A stretch of 64,000 nt of DNA from contig NZ_JAXFNY010000004.1 in the NCBI RefSeq assembly GCF_034180645.1, positions 1 to 64,000 on the forward strand, in the 5' to 3' direction. Below the pieces are notes generated by a model. The model made no database searches. It worked only from the letters and a program-made list of their open reading frames with translations, and was not told where the DNA came from. The number at the start of each line of letters is the position of its first letter. Positions within the stretch are counted from its first letter, which is position 1. Of this stretch, positions 43,535 through 51,876 are shown in pieces. The stretch comes from Mobiluncus sp034180645. GTDB lineage: Bacteria > Actinomycetota > Actinomycetes > Actinomycetales > Actinomycetaceae. The position numbers were made by a program, and so were the translations under genes.

Positions 43535-44500
43535 TCAGCGTGCTGCGGCGAGGGAGCGTAGCCCGAAAGTGAAGGTTTCCGGTTTCCCTGGTTCCAGTAC
43601 CAGTACGTCCTGATTTCGGCTCAGGGCGTTAGGCGGGCAGGTCATCGGCTCGACCGCCAGGGCGCGCCCATCATCAACGCCGGGGAAAGCCTCCTGGTGA
43701 GCGGGGTCAGCGGTATAAATCTGGAGCCACCGACACCACGGTCCGGCACTGAGTTCCGTCCCCGAACCGTCCGCCCGGCACAAGGCGGCCCGGACTCGCC
43801 CGCCCGGTTCGGGTTGAGCCCGAAAGGCGTGGTCAAGCCACAATCCGTGCAGCGCTACCGGCCGCGCTTGACCCAACACAGTATCCGCGGGGCGCTCCAG
43901 ACCGGTCGGCAGGTTGCGTGTCGAATCGAGCACGAGATTGTTGCCTACTGAGATGCGCAAGGTGCATTCGTCCAGACTCGCGCCCCCCGCGCTCAGATAG
44001 GGATGCCAGCCGAAGCCAAACGGGCAGGGCGTATCGCTGAGGTTGGAAACCCGCAGTTCGCCTCGCAGCCCTTGGGTCGCGTCAACACTCCAGTTCATCA
44101 CGTATTTGAGTCGCCACGGCCAGCCCGGTTGCGGCGCCATTTCCAGCGCGAGGCGCACCGTCGCGGGGTTGTCGGACGTTTCGGGATCGAGTTCCCAAGG
44201 CCGTTCCCTGACGAAACCGTGAATGGCGTTGCGGCGGTCGGGTTCGTTGATTTCGAGCTGATACGTTTCGCCTTGAAACGTGAAATTCCCGCCGTCTACC
44301 CGGTTGGGCCACGGCGCCAGCAGACACCCCGCCGCAAACGGAACCGGAGAGACTTGTGACAACCCCTTGTGCGGCACCGGAGGGGTCACTACCAGCGGCT
44401 TCCCCGCAAAAGTCAGCGACCACAAGCCCCCACCAAAGGGCGAAATCTGGGCGCGGTATTGACCGGCTCGAAGTTCTAAAAAGTCATTGCTCGAGGTCAT
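43535..44500 (-). CDS. galM: Aldose 1-epimerase
   Basis: A 321-residue mutarotase-fold enzyme interconverting sugar anomers. It has QISPFGGGLWSLTFAGKPL, APWPNRVDGGNFTFQGETYQLEINE, RRNAIHGFVRERPW (catalytic His), GFGWHPYLSAG (second His) and an acidic PGVDDGRALAVEPMTCPPNAL end. The gene end is duplicated at 41501-41600, with cassette B in between. It could feed sugars into the neighbouring catabolic operon. Confidence 0.93.
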   Translation of the reverse strand: MTSSNDFLELRAGQYRAQISPFGGGLWSLTFAGKPLVVTPPVPHKGLSQVSPVPFAAGCLLAPWPNRVDGGNFTFQGETYQLEINEPDRRNAIHGFVRERPWELDPETSDNPATVRLALEMAPQPGWPWRLKYVMNWSVDATQGLRGELRVSNLSDTPCPFGFGWHPYLSAGGASLDECTLRISVGNNLVLDSTRNLPTGLERPADTVLGQARPVALHGLWLDHAFRAQPEPGGRVRAALCRADGSGTELSAGPWCRWLQIYTADPAHQEAFPGVDDGRALAVEPMTCPPNALSRNQDVLVLEPGKPETFTFGLRSLAAAR

Positions 44501-44579
44501 ACGGTGATTTTAGCAAGGGCGGGGAGGGGGAAACCATTGCCGTTTCTTAACGGCTCCGCACCCTGAGCGCTTCGCTCAT

Positions 44580-44602
44580 TTTCTGCCGCCGGGCGGCAGA
44601 AA
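44580..44602. terminator. GC-rich hairpin beyond the 54-aa gene
   Basis: TTTCTGCCGCC (44580-44590) and GGCGGCAGAAA (44592-44602) are perfect inverted arms, starting four bases past the stop of the minus-strand 54-residue gene. A second small hairpin (GAGCGCTTCGCTC, 44565-44577) adjoins it. Likely terminator by position; no long U-tract follows. Confidence 0.45.
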
Positions 44603-44605
44603 TGC

Positions 44606-44770
44606 TCAGCGCCCAAAGAAACTCGCGAATAGGGATTGCGGTTTGCGTTTGTCTTCGGGACAGGTACACCACTGGTCGGCCGGGACGCTGGCCTTGACCG
44701 CTTCAATGTGTTGGCCACATCCTGTCCAAGTCGTCTTTCCGCAGTTCGCGCACTTTACTGGAGAGCACAT
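44606..44770 (-). CDS. 54-residue conserved Cys-rich (zinc-ribbon-like) protein
   Basis: This short frame encodes a protein beginning MCSPVKCANCGKTTWTGCG, then QHIEAVKASVPADQWCTC and a basic end LFASFFGR. The pattern C..C.KTTW.GCG.H...V...VP...WC.C is that of a widespread small bacterial protein of unknown role that probably binds zinc through its Cys residues. AAAGGG lies six bases before the ATG, a good ribosome site. It follows the CoA-disulfide-reductase-like gene (45 bases past its stop) and may share its transcript. Confidence 0.85.
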   Translation of the reverse strand: MCSPVKCANCGKTTWTGCGQHIEAVKASVPADQWCTCPEDKRKPQSLFASFFGR

Positions 44771-44814
44771 GTTATTCCCTTTCCTCTATCCGGAATCGTC
44801 TGTTGGAAGCTACG

Positions 44815-46488
44815 TTACATTTCCAGCACCGCACCGGGGTTGTCAAAGTAATAGGCGAAAACCGTATTGACTCCGCCAGATAATACTTTAGCATTAATCC
44901 CTGCGGGTTCCAGAATTCTCTGTGCCAGCCAAGCGTTAGCCCCGCTATCATCGCTCAAGTACACGGTTTCCCCGTCGGCCCAGGAACGCACCTCGTCCAG
45001 CCGTGAACGCAGTTCCGTCAAGGGGATACACCTGGAGCCTCGCAAATGTCCGGCATTGAACTCAGGGACGGGGCGCACATCAAGTATTGGCGTGGCAGGG
45101 TCGAGGCGAGCCGCTTCCTCGGCGTACCACAGTTTCAGCCGACCGCACAGCACATTTTCCGCCACGTAACCCAGGAAATTGACCGGATCCTTCGCTGCGG
45201 AATACGGGGGCGCATACGCCAAATCCAAGTCAATCAAATCGGGGGCGCTCAGCCCAGCCTTAAGCGCTGTGGCAATAACATCGATACGCTTATCCACCCC
45301 GTTGCCCCCGATTCCTTGAGCGCCGAGGATTCTTCCGTCCGCGGCCGCAAAATGCAGCATCAGCTGCATCGGTTGAGCACCGGGCAGGAAAGTTCCGTGG
45401 TCGGTGGGATGGGTGTGAATAGTGTGGTAGGCGATGCCCCTCGCGTCCAGTTCGGCTCGATTTGCCCCGGTCTGAGCCACAGTCATGGGTCCCACCCGAA
45501 AAATCGAGGTAGAGATGGGTTTGGGCAGGGGCCGAGCCGTTTCTGGGTCAGCGATGAAGTCGGCGATAAGCCGAGCCGCGCGGTTGGTCGGACCGGCCAG
45601 CGCAACCGGCCGCGCTTGTCCACTCACCCCGGTCTGCTGCGTAACGGCATCACCGCAGGCGAACACGTCAGGCAGGTTCGTGCGTCCATGCTGGTCAATT
45701 ACTATGAAGCCCCGCTCATCAGCCTTGACCCCGGCTGCCACGAAAGGCTCCGTAGCGGGGGTAACGCCCGCAGCCAGCACAATCAGCCCCACTTCCAGGC
45801 ACTGCCCGTCCGACAGTTCTGCCAGGTCGTGAGCGGGGAAATGTTGGACCTTGGTGACACGAGTTTTCGCGATGACGTTAATATTGAGCGATTGCAAGGC
45901 TCCGGTCACCAGGTGAGCCATCTCCAGGTCCAGCGGAGGCATGACATGGTCACTGCCTTCGACGATTGTCGTGTTGATGCCGCGGTGAGCCAGGGCTTCC
46001 GCCGCTTCGATCCCGATGAATCCCCCACCGATTACCAGCGCCGATTTTGCACAATCAGCCAGATCCACAATCCGCTGAGCATCATCAACGGTGCGCAGCG
46101 TGTGAACCCGCGGAGAATCCAAGCCCGCAATCGGGGGACGCGCAGCCCTCGCTCCGGGAGAAAGAATCAGCTTGTCGTAGCGTTCCGTGAATTCTTGCCC
46201 GTCCGCGCCGCGCACCTGCACGGTTTTCGCGGCCGCCTCCACGCCGATGACCTCGTGGTTTACCCGCACATCCAGGTTCAGTTTCGCTTTCAGGCTCTGG
46301 GATGTGTTCAGCAGTAGGCTTTCTCGCGCGGGAATCTCCTGACCAACATAGAAAGGCAAGCCACAGTTAGAAAACGAGGGGTACGCTCCTTTTTCAAACA
46401 CCACAATTTCTGCTGACTCGTCCAACCTGCGCATCCGCGCCGCGAAGGACAGACCACCCGCAACTCCGCCGACCACTACCAGTTTCAT
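44815..46488 (-). CDS. CoA-disulfide-reductase-like flavoprotein with rhodanese-like tail
   Basis: A 557-residue two-dinucleotide-binding-domain oxidoreductase. It starts LVVVGGVAGGLSFAARMRRL (FAD), has the redox Cys in SFSNCGLPFYVG, NAD-binding ALVIGGGFIGIEAAEAL and the FACGDAV FAD motif. The last ~90 residues are rhodanese-like (ILDVRPVPEFNAGHLRGSRCIPL), but the loop that should carry the catalytic Cys reads VYLSDDSGANAW, so sulfurtransferase activity is unlikely. The family reduces CoA disulfides, persulfides or O2. It is followed by the 54-residue Cys-rich gene. Confidence 0.9.
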   Translation of the reverse strand: MKLVVVGGVAGGLSFAARMRRLDESAEIVVFEKGAYPSFSNCGLPFYVGQEIPARESLLLNTSQSLKAKLNLDVRVNHEVIGVEAAAKTVQVRGADGQEFTERYDKLILSPGARAARPPIAGLDSPRVHTLRTVDDAQRIVDLADCAKSALVIGGGFIGIEAAEALAHRGINTTIVEGSDHVMPPLDLEMAHLVTGALQSLNINVIAKTRVTKVQHFPAHDLAELSDGQCLEVGLIVLAAGVTPATEPFVAAGVKADERGFIVIDQHGRTNLPDVFACGDAVTQQTGVSGQARPVALAGPTNRAARLIADFIADPETARPLPKPISTSIFRVGPMTVAQTGANRAELDARGIAYHTIHTHPTDHGTFLPGAQPMQLMLHFAAADGRILGAQGIGGNGVDKRIDVIATALKAGLSAPDLIDLDLAYAPPYSAAKDPVNFLGYVAENVLCGRLKLWYAEEAARLDPATPILDVRPVPEFNAGHLRGSRCIPLTELRSRLDEVRSWADGETVYLSDDSGANAWLAQRILEPAGINAKVLSGGVNTVFAYYFDNPGAVLEM

Positions 46489-46663
46489 TTCCTCCCCTTT
46501 TCTTCGTTTTATTCAGAAGGTTCTCCGGGCGCTTTCCCGGTGAACTCTTGACACTATTAACATAGCATGAGGTGGCGCGTGAGGGTAAGCCGACTACCGC
46601 TGACCGCAGCGAGCTGCCGCCCACCCGCGCTTTTGCACGATTCTGAAAAACCGGCAAAAACGG

Positions 46664-47578
46664 CTAGAGCAGGGCGAACAGCAGACCGAGCAGGCCGCCA
46701 TAAGCCAGGGTTAAGAAACCGGTGTTACGCAGGGCGACAATCAAGGACCTGCCAGTCTGATGCGCGCGCACCGGACGCATCGTCAGCAAAGCCCCCAGCC
46801 ACAGCGCCAACTGCACCACAAAACCGCTGCCCCATTGGATAAATCCGCCGGGGAAGATATCCGGCCACGGCACGAACAGCACCACCAGCGACAGCAGCAA
46901 AGCGACATAAATTAATAGCTGATAAATGCGCCGCGACCAAGCATCCCCCAAACGTACCGCCAGGGTGATTTTGCCGGATTTCCGATCCGTGGGGATGTCG
47001 CGCAAATTATTGACCATCAGCAGAGCACAGGACAACAGCCCCAACCCGCTGGCCAGCGCCCATGACTGCCACGGTAGGACTTGAGCTTGCACCCACAGGG
47101 TTCCCTGCACCGCCACCAAACCGAAAAAGACAAAAACCAGTAGCTCAGACAGGCCTACCCCGGCGTAGCCATAGGGGTGCTTGCCCCCGGTATAGAACCA
47201 GGCGGCCGCGACTGCCGCCACTCCGGCGCCGATGAGCCACCAGGACTGGGAAACGATGGCGACACTCAGGCCCACAGCGCTGGCTAAGGCGAAACAACTC
47301 AGCGCCACCGCCAAGACCTTGCGCGGATTTTCCCCGCCACCGACCAGGCGCGGCGGGCCAACGCGGTATTCATCCGTACCGCGAATCCCGTCTGAATAGT
47401 CGTTGGAAAAATTGACCCCGATTTGTAGCAGCAGCGCCACTGCCAAGCAACCCAGGGCCAGCCAAGGATCCATCTTGCCCAGTCCGGCGGCAATGCCGGT
47501 GCCGAGCAGGACAGGTGCCGCCGAAGCCGGGAGGGTGCGCAGCCGCGCTCCTTCAATCCAGGCTTGAGCAGTTGCCAT
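46664..47578 (-). CDS. menA: 1,4-Dihydroxy-2-naphthoate polyprenyltransferase
   Basis: A UbiA-family membrane enzyme that attaches the prenyl tail in menaquinone synthesis, about 304 residues from the ATG at 47578 (AGAGAGGA upstream; the frame opens 19 codons earlier). It has WIEGARLRTLPASAAPVLLG, the Asp-rich NDYSDGIRGTDE, RVGPPRLVGGG, and the second motif NNLRDIPTDRKSGKITLAVRLG, with about eight hydrophobic segments. It is separated from the other men genes by 24 kb. Confidence 0.95.
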   Translation of the reverse strand: MATAQAWIEGARLRTLPASAAPVLLGTGIAAGLGKMDPWLALGCLAVALLLQIGVNFSNDYSDGIRGTDEYRVGPPRLVGGGENPRKVLAVALSCFALASAVGLSVAIVSQSWWLIGAGVAAVAAAWFYTGGKHPYGYAGVGLSELLVFVFFGLVAVQGTLWVQAQVLPWQSWALASGLGLLSCALLMVNNLRDIPTDRKSGKITLAVRLGDAWSRRIYQLLIYVALLLSLVVLFVPWPDIFPGGFIQWGSGFVVQLALWLGALLTMRPVRAHQTGRSLIVALRNTGFLTLAYGGLLGLLFALL

Positions 47579-47698
47579 CGAGGTTCCTCTCTTTGTAATC
47601 GTTGCGCCACCGGGCGTGAGGTTTCGTGCTTTCACGAGGTTCTTCGCCCGGGGTTTCGGCGTGATTCGCCGTAAAAAGTCTAACGCGGTTTTAACCTG

Positions 47699-47716
47699 AA
47701 ATTAACCGGTTAATTT
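47699..47716. promoter_or_regulatory. Perfect 18-bp palindrome between menA and radA
   Basis: AAATTAACC is followed directly by GGTTAATTT. It lies 121 bases upstream of the menA start and 235 upstream of radA, in the 372-base divergent gap 47579-47950, which holds no gene. It looks like a binding site for a symmetric dimer. Which gene it serves is unknown. Confidence 0.5.
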
Positions 47717-47741
47717 GTGGCCCTGGGTGCGGGTTTTCGGA

Positions 47742-47846
47742 GCACGTGTGGATTATAGAGGGAGAATAGCCGGGTAGCTGCCATTATTGGCAGCTACCCG
47801 GCTATTCTCCACCTTTATCCGCAACCCAGCGAGTATCCCCATGATT
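47742..47846 (+). repeat. Dispersed palindromic repeat, copy 1
   Basis: The core 47761-47810 is a perfect 23-bp inverted repeat (arm beginning GGAGAATAGCCGGGTAGCTG) around a TTAT loop. The same 50 bases occur at 63641-63690. Flanks are also alike: GCACGTG...TTATAG before and CG/GAGCG.GTATCCCC.TGATT after. It sits between the 5' ends of menA and radA, not at gene ends, so a simple terminator role does not fit. Confidence 0.9.
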
Positions 47847-47950
47847 ATCCCGTCCTGTTATCCCCGGGTTCACCGGATATTTGCCTGGAGGTGTTTGCCA
47901 GGGCCGAACTCGCGATTTTTCGCATTCGGGGGTTGTGAGACGATGGAGTC

Positions 47951-49465
47951 ATGGCGAAAGAAAAAACGGTTTACGTGTGCTCCAACTGCGGGGAGGAATG
48001 GCCCAAATGGGCTGGTCAATGCCGCGGCTGCGGCCAGTGGGGCACCTTGGAAGAAAACGTGGTCCTGGCGAAAAACTCCGCCCGCGTAGCTGCCGGAACC
48101 GCGGTGCGCGGTTCCGGCAGCTACGGGCGTCCGGCATCTCCGGCTAAACCTATCGGGCAATATTCCACCGAGAGGGCGGTGCGCCTGCCCACGGGAGTGG
48201 GTGAATTCGATCGGGTCCTCAGCGGCGGTATTGTCCCCGGTGCGGTCATCCTGTTGGCTGGAGAGCCCGGAATCGGAAAGTCAACCTTATTGTTAGAGGT
48301 CGCCGCCCAGATTGCCCAAGGCACAGTCCCGCCCTCGCCCGACGCTGGAGGGAACTCCCGGCTACGCTTGGTTTCCCCCGATTCACCGAATCCCGCCACT
48401 GCGGATGCGGAGGGAAAAACTGTCCTGTACCTTACCGGCGAAGAAACCGCCGAAGCGGTGTTGTCCCGAGCGAAACGTATCGGTGGAGTGGCGGACAACC
48501 TTTACCTAGCAGCCGAAACCCAGGTCTCGCAAGCCCTGGCTCAAATCGAGACAATCAGCCCGGATTTAACCATTATCGACTCCATTCAGACCTTGACCGA
48601 TCCCACTATGGACACGTCTATCGGCGGGCCGGCCCAGGTTCGTGAAGTCGCGGCCCGGCTCATTGACGCGGCCAAAAGCCGACACATGGCACTGGTTCTG
48701 GTGGGGCACGTCACCAAGGACGGGGCGGTGGCCGGCCCGCGTACCCTAGAACACCTGGTGGACGTAGTGTGTCAGTTTGAAGGCGAACGAACCGGAGAGC
48801 TACGGCTGTTGCGCGCTGTAAAAAACCGCTACGGCCCGACCGACGCGGTCGGTTTCTTTCAAATGGTCGAATCCGGCATCGAAGGCATCGAGGACCCCAG
48901 CGGCCTGTTCCTCAGCAAAACGGCCGAGCCGGTGCCCGGGGCCTGCGTGACCATGTCGCTGGAAGGTCGGCGCGCCCTGCCTATAGAGATAGAAGCCCTG
49001 GCCACCCCCATTGCGGGCGGTTCCCCGCGGCGCACTGTTTCCGGTCTGGATTACTCACGCACCGCCATGATGCTGGCTGTCCTGCAAGCCCGACTAAAAC
49101 TGCCTTTCGGTACTTTGGACGCTTACATCTCTACAGTTGGCGGAGCCAGAGCGGTCGAGCCGGCAGTGGACTTGGCAGTTGCGCTCGCGGCGGCCTCTGC
49201 GGTGACGGGCCAGGTCATCGACCCTGGTCTGGTGGCTTTCGGGGAAGTCTCGTTGACCGGAGAAATCCGTTCCTGCACCGCGGCATCTCGCCGGGTGGCG
49301 GAAGCGGCTCGACTGGGATTCACCGGCGCTATCGTGCCCACCGCCACTACGGGAGGTTTGCAGGCCCCGCGGGGATTCAAGATTCAAGCTGCCGCAAACC
49401 TGCGTGAAGCGATGAGCCTGGCCCTACGCCGCACCCCCGCCTCGCCTCCAGACCACGAAATCTGA
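47951..49465 (+). CDS. radA: DNA repair protein RadA
   Basis: A 504-residue branch-migration ATPase acting in recombination. It has an N-terminal zinc finger CSNCGEEWPKWAGQCRGCG, the RecA-like core with Walker A GEPGIGKST, the RadA-specific KNRYGPTDAVGFF and a C-terminal Lon-protease-like domain (VDLAVALAAASAVTG, AFGEVSLTGEIRSC). Length is slightly above the usual ~455 because of extra residues after the P-loop (near SPDSPNPATADAEG). Cytoplasmic. Confidence 0.96.
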   Translation: MAKEKTVYVCSNCGEEWPKWAGQCRGCGQWGTLEENVVLAKNSARVAAGTAVRGSGSYGRPASPAKPIGQYSTERAVRLPTGVGEFDRVLSGGIVPGAVILLAGEPGIGKSTLLLEVAAQIAQGTVPPSPDAGGNSRLRLVSPDSPNPATADAEGKTVLYLTGEETAEAVLSRAKRIGGVADNLYLAAETQVSQALAQIETISPDLTIIDSIQTLTDPTMDTSIGGPAQVREVAARLIDAAKSRHMALVLVGHVTKDGAVAGPRTLEHLVDVVCQFEGERTGELRLLRAVKNRYGPTDAVGFFQMVESGIEGIEDPSGLFLSKTAEPVPGACVTMSLEGRRALPIEIEALATPIAGGSPRRTVSGLDYSRTAMMLAVLQARLKLPFGTLDAYISTVGGARAVEPAVDLAVALAAASAVTGQVIDPGLVAFGEVSLTGEIRSCTAASRRVAEAARLGFTGAIVPTATTGGLQAPRGFKIQAAANLREAMSLALRRTPASPPDHEI

Positions 49466-49540
49466 GTTAAACCGAAACGGAACTTTTCTCACGCACGCCG
49501 TGTCACAATGAGTACATCTCGACTACCCAAAGGGCATAAT

Positions 49541-50684
49541 ATGACCCGAAAACGTTTCGTTGTCACAGTATGTGCCCTCGCTATGGCGGGAGCATCTACC
49601 ATCACCTGCGCCGCCGCTAACGCTGAGGGCTTCAACCAGCTCGCGGGCACTAACCGTTACGAAACCTCCGTAGCGATTTCTCGCCACGCCTACCCCAGTT
49701 CAGCGGAAAATGTTTCCTGGCACGCGGCGATGTTTTAGCCGATGCTCTCTCGGCAGGATTCCTGCCGGGCGGCCCGATTGTTCTGGTCAATCCCCGCGGC
49801 AACAACGATGCTGCCACCCAGTATGTAGCAGGTTTGAAAGTCAGCGGCAAAGTCATTGCCTTGGGCGGGCCGGGCGCCGTGTCCGCGGAGGTGCTTGCCG
49901 AAATTGCCCAAGGGGCAGACACCGACCGCTTGCAGGGTGAGAACCGCTACGCCACCTCCCTGGCTATCGCCAACTACGCTTTCCCCGGTCACAAGGGGAA
50001 CTTCTACGTGGCTCGCGGTGACGTGTTGGCTGATTCAGTTTCCAGGGGGAGCGCTCCAGGACGGTCCCATCATCCTGTCCTCCACCATGCCGAACCCGGG
50101 AATGAATATCGCCGCTGGTTACGTGCAAAATAACGCGACTTCTCCCATTTTCTTAGGCGGTAGCATCTGGGATCCGCAGGTCATGCAGATGATTGCCAGC
50201 GGCACCGGATACACTCAGTCGGCTCAGCCCGCTCAACCAGAGGCAGCAACCAAAGAATCCAGGTAATGCGGCCGGTTCCGCGGAGCAAGCCGCCGCCCAG
50301 GAAGAAGCGGATATCCATGCCGGCATTACTGCCCGGCGCGCCCAGGACGGCATCGCGCCTCTGACTCGCGACCCCGCTATGGATGCCCTCGCCCGCGTCT
50401 GGTCGCAGCATATGGCTCAAACCGGCGAATTCGAGCATTCCAATAATGCCCCGAACGGCATCCGCTCGATTCTCGTCTCGAAGTGCATGGGAGTAGGCGA
50501 AAACATTGACTGGCACATGGGCTTCTTCCCCGCTGGTCAGGGCGGCAGCAAGCACGTCACCAACTGGATTCACTCGGCCGGGCACTTCGCGAACCTGATG
50601 AACGCCGGCTTCACCACCACCGGTATCGGGGTGTGGTTCGACGGGCCGAATTCGTCCTACGCGACCCAGATGTTCTGCCGGTAA
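49541..50684 (+). pseudogene. Frameshifted CWB2-repeat / CAP-domain secreted protein
   Basis: A signal peptide (TRKRFVVTVCALAMAG) and CWB2 repeats (LAGTNRYETSVAIS, then GENRYATSLAIANYAF) are followed by a Gln/Pro linker and a CAP/SCP domain (WSQHMAQTGEFEHSN, VGENIDW, GHFANLMNAGFTTTGIGVWF). The reading changes frame three times: near 49713 one T is missing (VS should read VFLARGDVLADALSAG), near 50043 one base is extra, and near 50253-50265 in the linker another is extra. AAAGGG precedes the ATG at 49541. Three lesions make a functional product unlikely unless the sequence has errors; each is at a short homopolymer. Confidence 0.85.
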
Positions 50685-50740
50685 AGGCTTCCTGGACAGG
50701 CAAAACACCTAACTTAATCAATTTTTTCTAACTTAATAAA

Positions 50741-50774
50741 CTTTTTGGGGCTGGCGCACGCCAGCCCCAAAAAG
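50741..50774. terminator. Bidirectional hairpin between convergent CAP pseudogene and dapD
   Basis: A perfect 16-bp inverted repeat (arm CTTTTTGGGGCTGGCG) with a two-base loop stands between two convergent stops. A-tracts rather than U-tracts follow the GC stem on either strand, but the location is right for termination in both directions. Confidence 0.7.
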
Positions 50775-50809
50775 CATTAATCCCAAAACAGCACCAAACT
50801 GGCGGATTC

Positions 50810-51772
50810 TCAGTCAGAGAACTCGATAGCTGTGCCGCTGCGAGACACGGCCTCGACACGGCCCGTCTGCGAGTTGCGGCGGAACACGGCGTGGGAAACC
50901 CCTGCCAGTTCCTCGGCCAACATCGTCTTTGGCTCGATAAAGAACCCGGTATCACCAGGCATAACACCGCCGGAAGGCATGTAGTAAACCTTGGTGTCGC
51001 TGTTCAAATACAGACCGCCTTCAATATCGCAGTCGTCTCCCAGCGGAACCGCCAGACCGGAGTTCGCCCCCATGTGACAGTCCTTACCCAAGGACACCCG
51101 CTTGTGAATTCCCACCGCCAAAGTACCCGCGGTGGAGGCACCACCAGCCAGAGTCGTGCCTTCGTCCACGGTCACGCCCTGAGACAAACGTCCCTCAATC
51201 CGGGCCGCGCCCAAGGTTCCCGCGTTATAGTTCACGAACCCGGTGTAGCCAATCTCGGTACCCGGATGCAGGTAAGCCCCCAACCGCACGTTTTCGGTAT
51301 TGGCAATCCGCACCCCGTCCGGGGTCACGTAGGTGGTCATCCGGGGAATCCGATCCACGCAACGGATGTTGGCGCCGATGCCGTACTTGGTCATCAGGCG
51401 CAGACGGGTTTCCTCAAAGTTCTCGTAATCACAAGCCCCCCGGCTGGTCCACGCCACCAGGTTCAGCTTGTCAAACAAGCCTTCCAGACTCAAGGTGTTG
51501 GGTTTCACCATCCGCCATGACAGGGCGTGCAAACGCAAGTAGCCATCGGGAGCGCTTTGGACATCGTCCTCCAAATCGGCACTCACGGTGATGACCTTGT
51601 TAATAATCAGGCGGGCATCGTCCTTGCCCTCCAGGTGCGCCAGCTTCGCGGTCAGCTCTTTTGCCTTCGCCTCGTCCACGTCGCCCTCGAAAATGTAAGG
51701 GTACCAAGTGTCCAACGACTTTCCGCTCTCAGTTTCGGCCGTCAGGCCCACACCCCAAACTTTCTTAACCAT
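50810..51772 (-). CDS. dapD: Tetrahydrodipicolinate N-succinyltransferase
   Basis: About 320 residues, of the actinobacterial DapD type, for the succinylase route to diaminopimelate and lysine. The N-terminal VKKVWGVGLTAETESGKSLDTWYPY is family-specific. The C-terminal half is a left-handed beta-helix with hexapeptide repeats (GTEIGYTGFVNYNAGTLGAA, GRLSQGVTVDEGTTLAGGAST, GKDCHMGANSGLAVPLGDDC). The ATG at 51772 has GAAGGA six bases upstream; the frame opens 14 codons earlier. Confidence 0.95.
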   Translation of the reverse strand: MVKKVWGVGLTAETESGKSLDTWYPYIFEGDVDEAKAKELTAKLAHLEGKDDARLIINKVITVSADLEDDVQSAPDGYLRLHALSWRMVKPNTLSLEGLFDKLNLVAWTSRGACDYENFEETRLRLMTKYGIGANIRCVDRIPRMTTYVTPDGVRIANTENVRLGAYLHPGTEIGYTGFVNYNAGTLGAARIEGRLSQGVTVDEGTTLAGGASTAGTLAVGIHKRVSLGKDCHMGANSGLAVPLGDDCDIEGGLYLNSDTKVYYMPSGGVMPGDTGFFIEPKTMLAEELAGVSHAVFRRNSQTGRVEAVSRSGTAIEFSD

Positions 51773-51876
51773 GTTTTCCTTCTCTCTAGTTGTCAACGCT
51801 GTTGTCTCGCCCACCGGCGTCGGGACGCGTCAGGCGGCGCGGTCAACCGGACAGGGCAGGGAGACGTAAAAGTCGA

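Noticed and set aside
45046..46317. 423-residue plus-strand frame opposite the CoA-disulfide-reductase-like gene
   Set aside because: The opposite strand carries an intact flavoprotein with all motifs; this frame has none.
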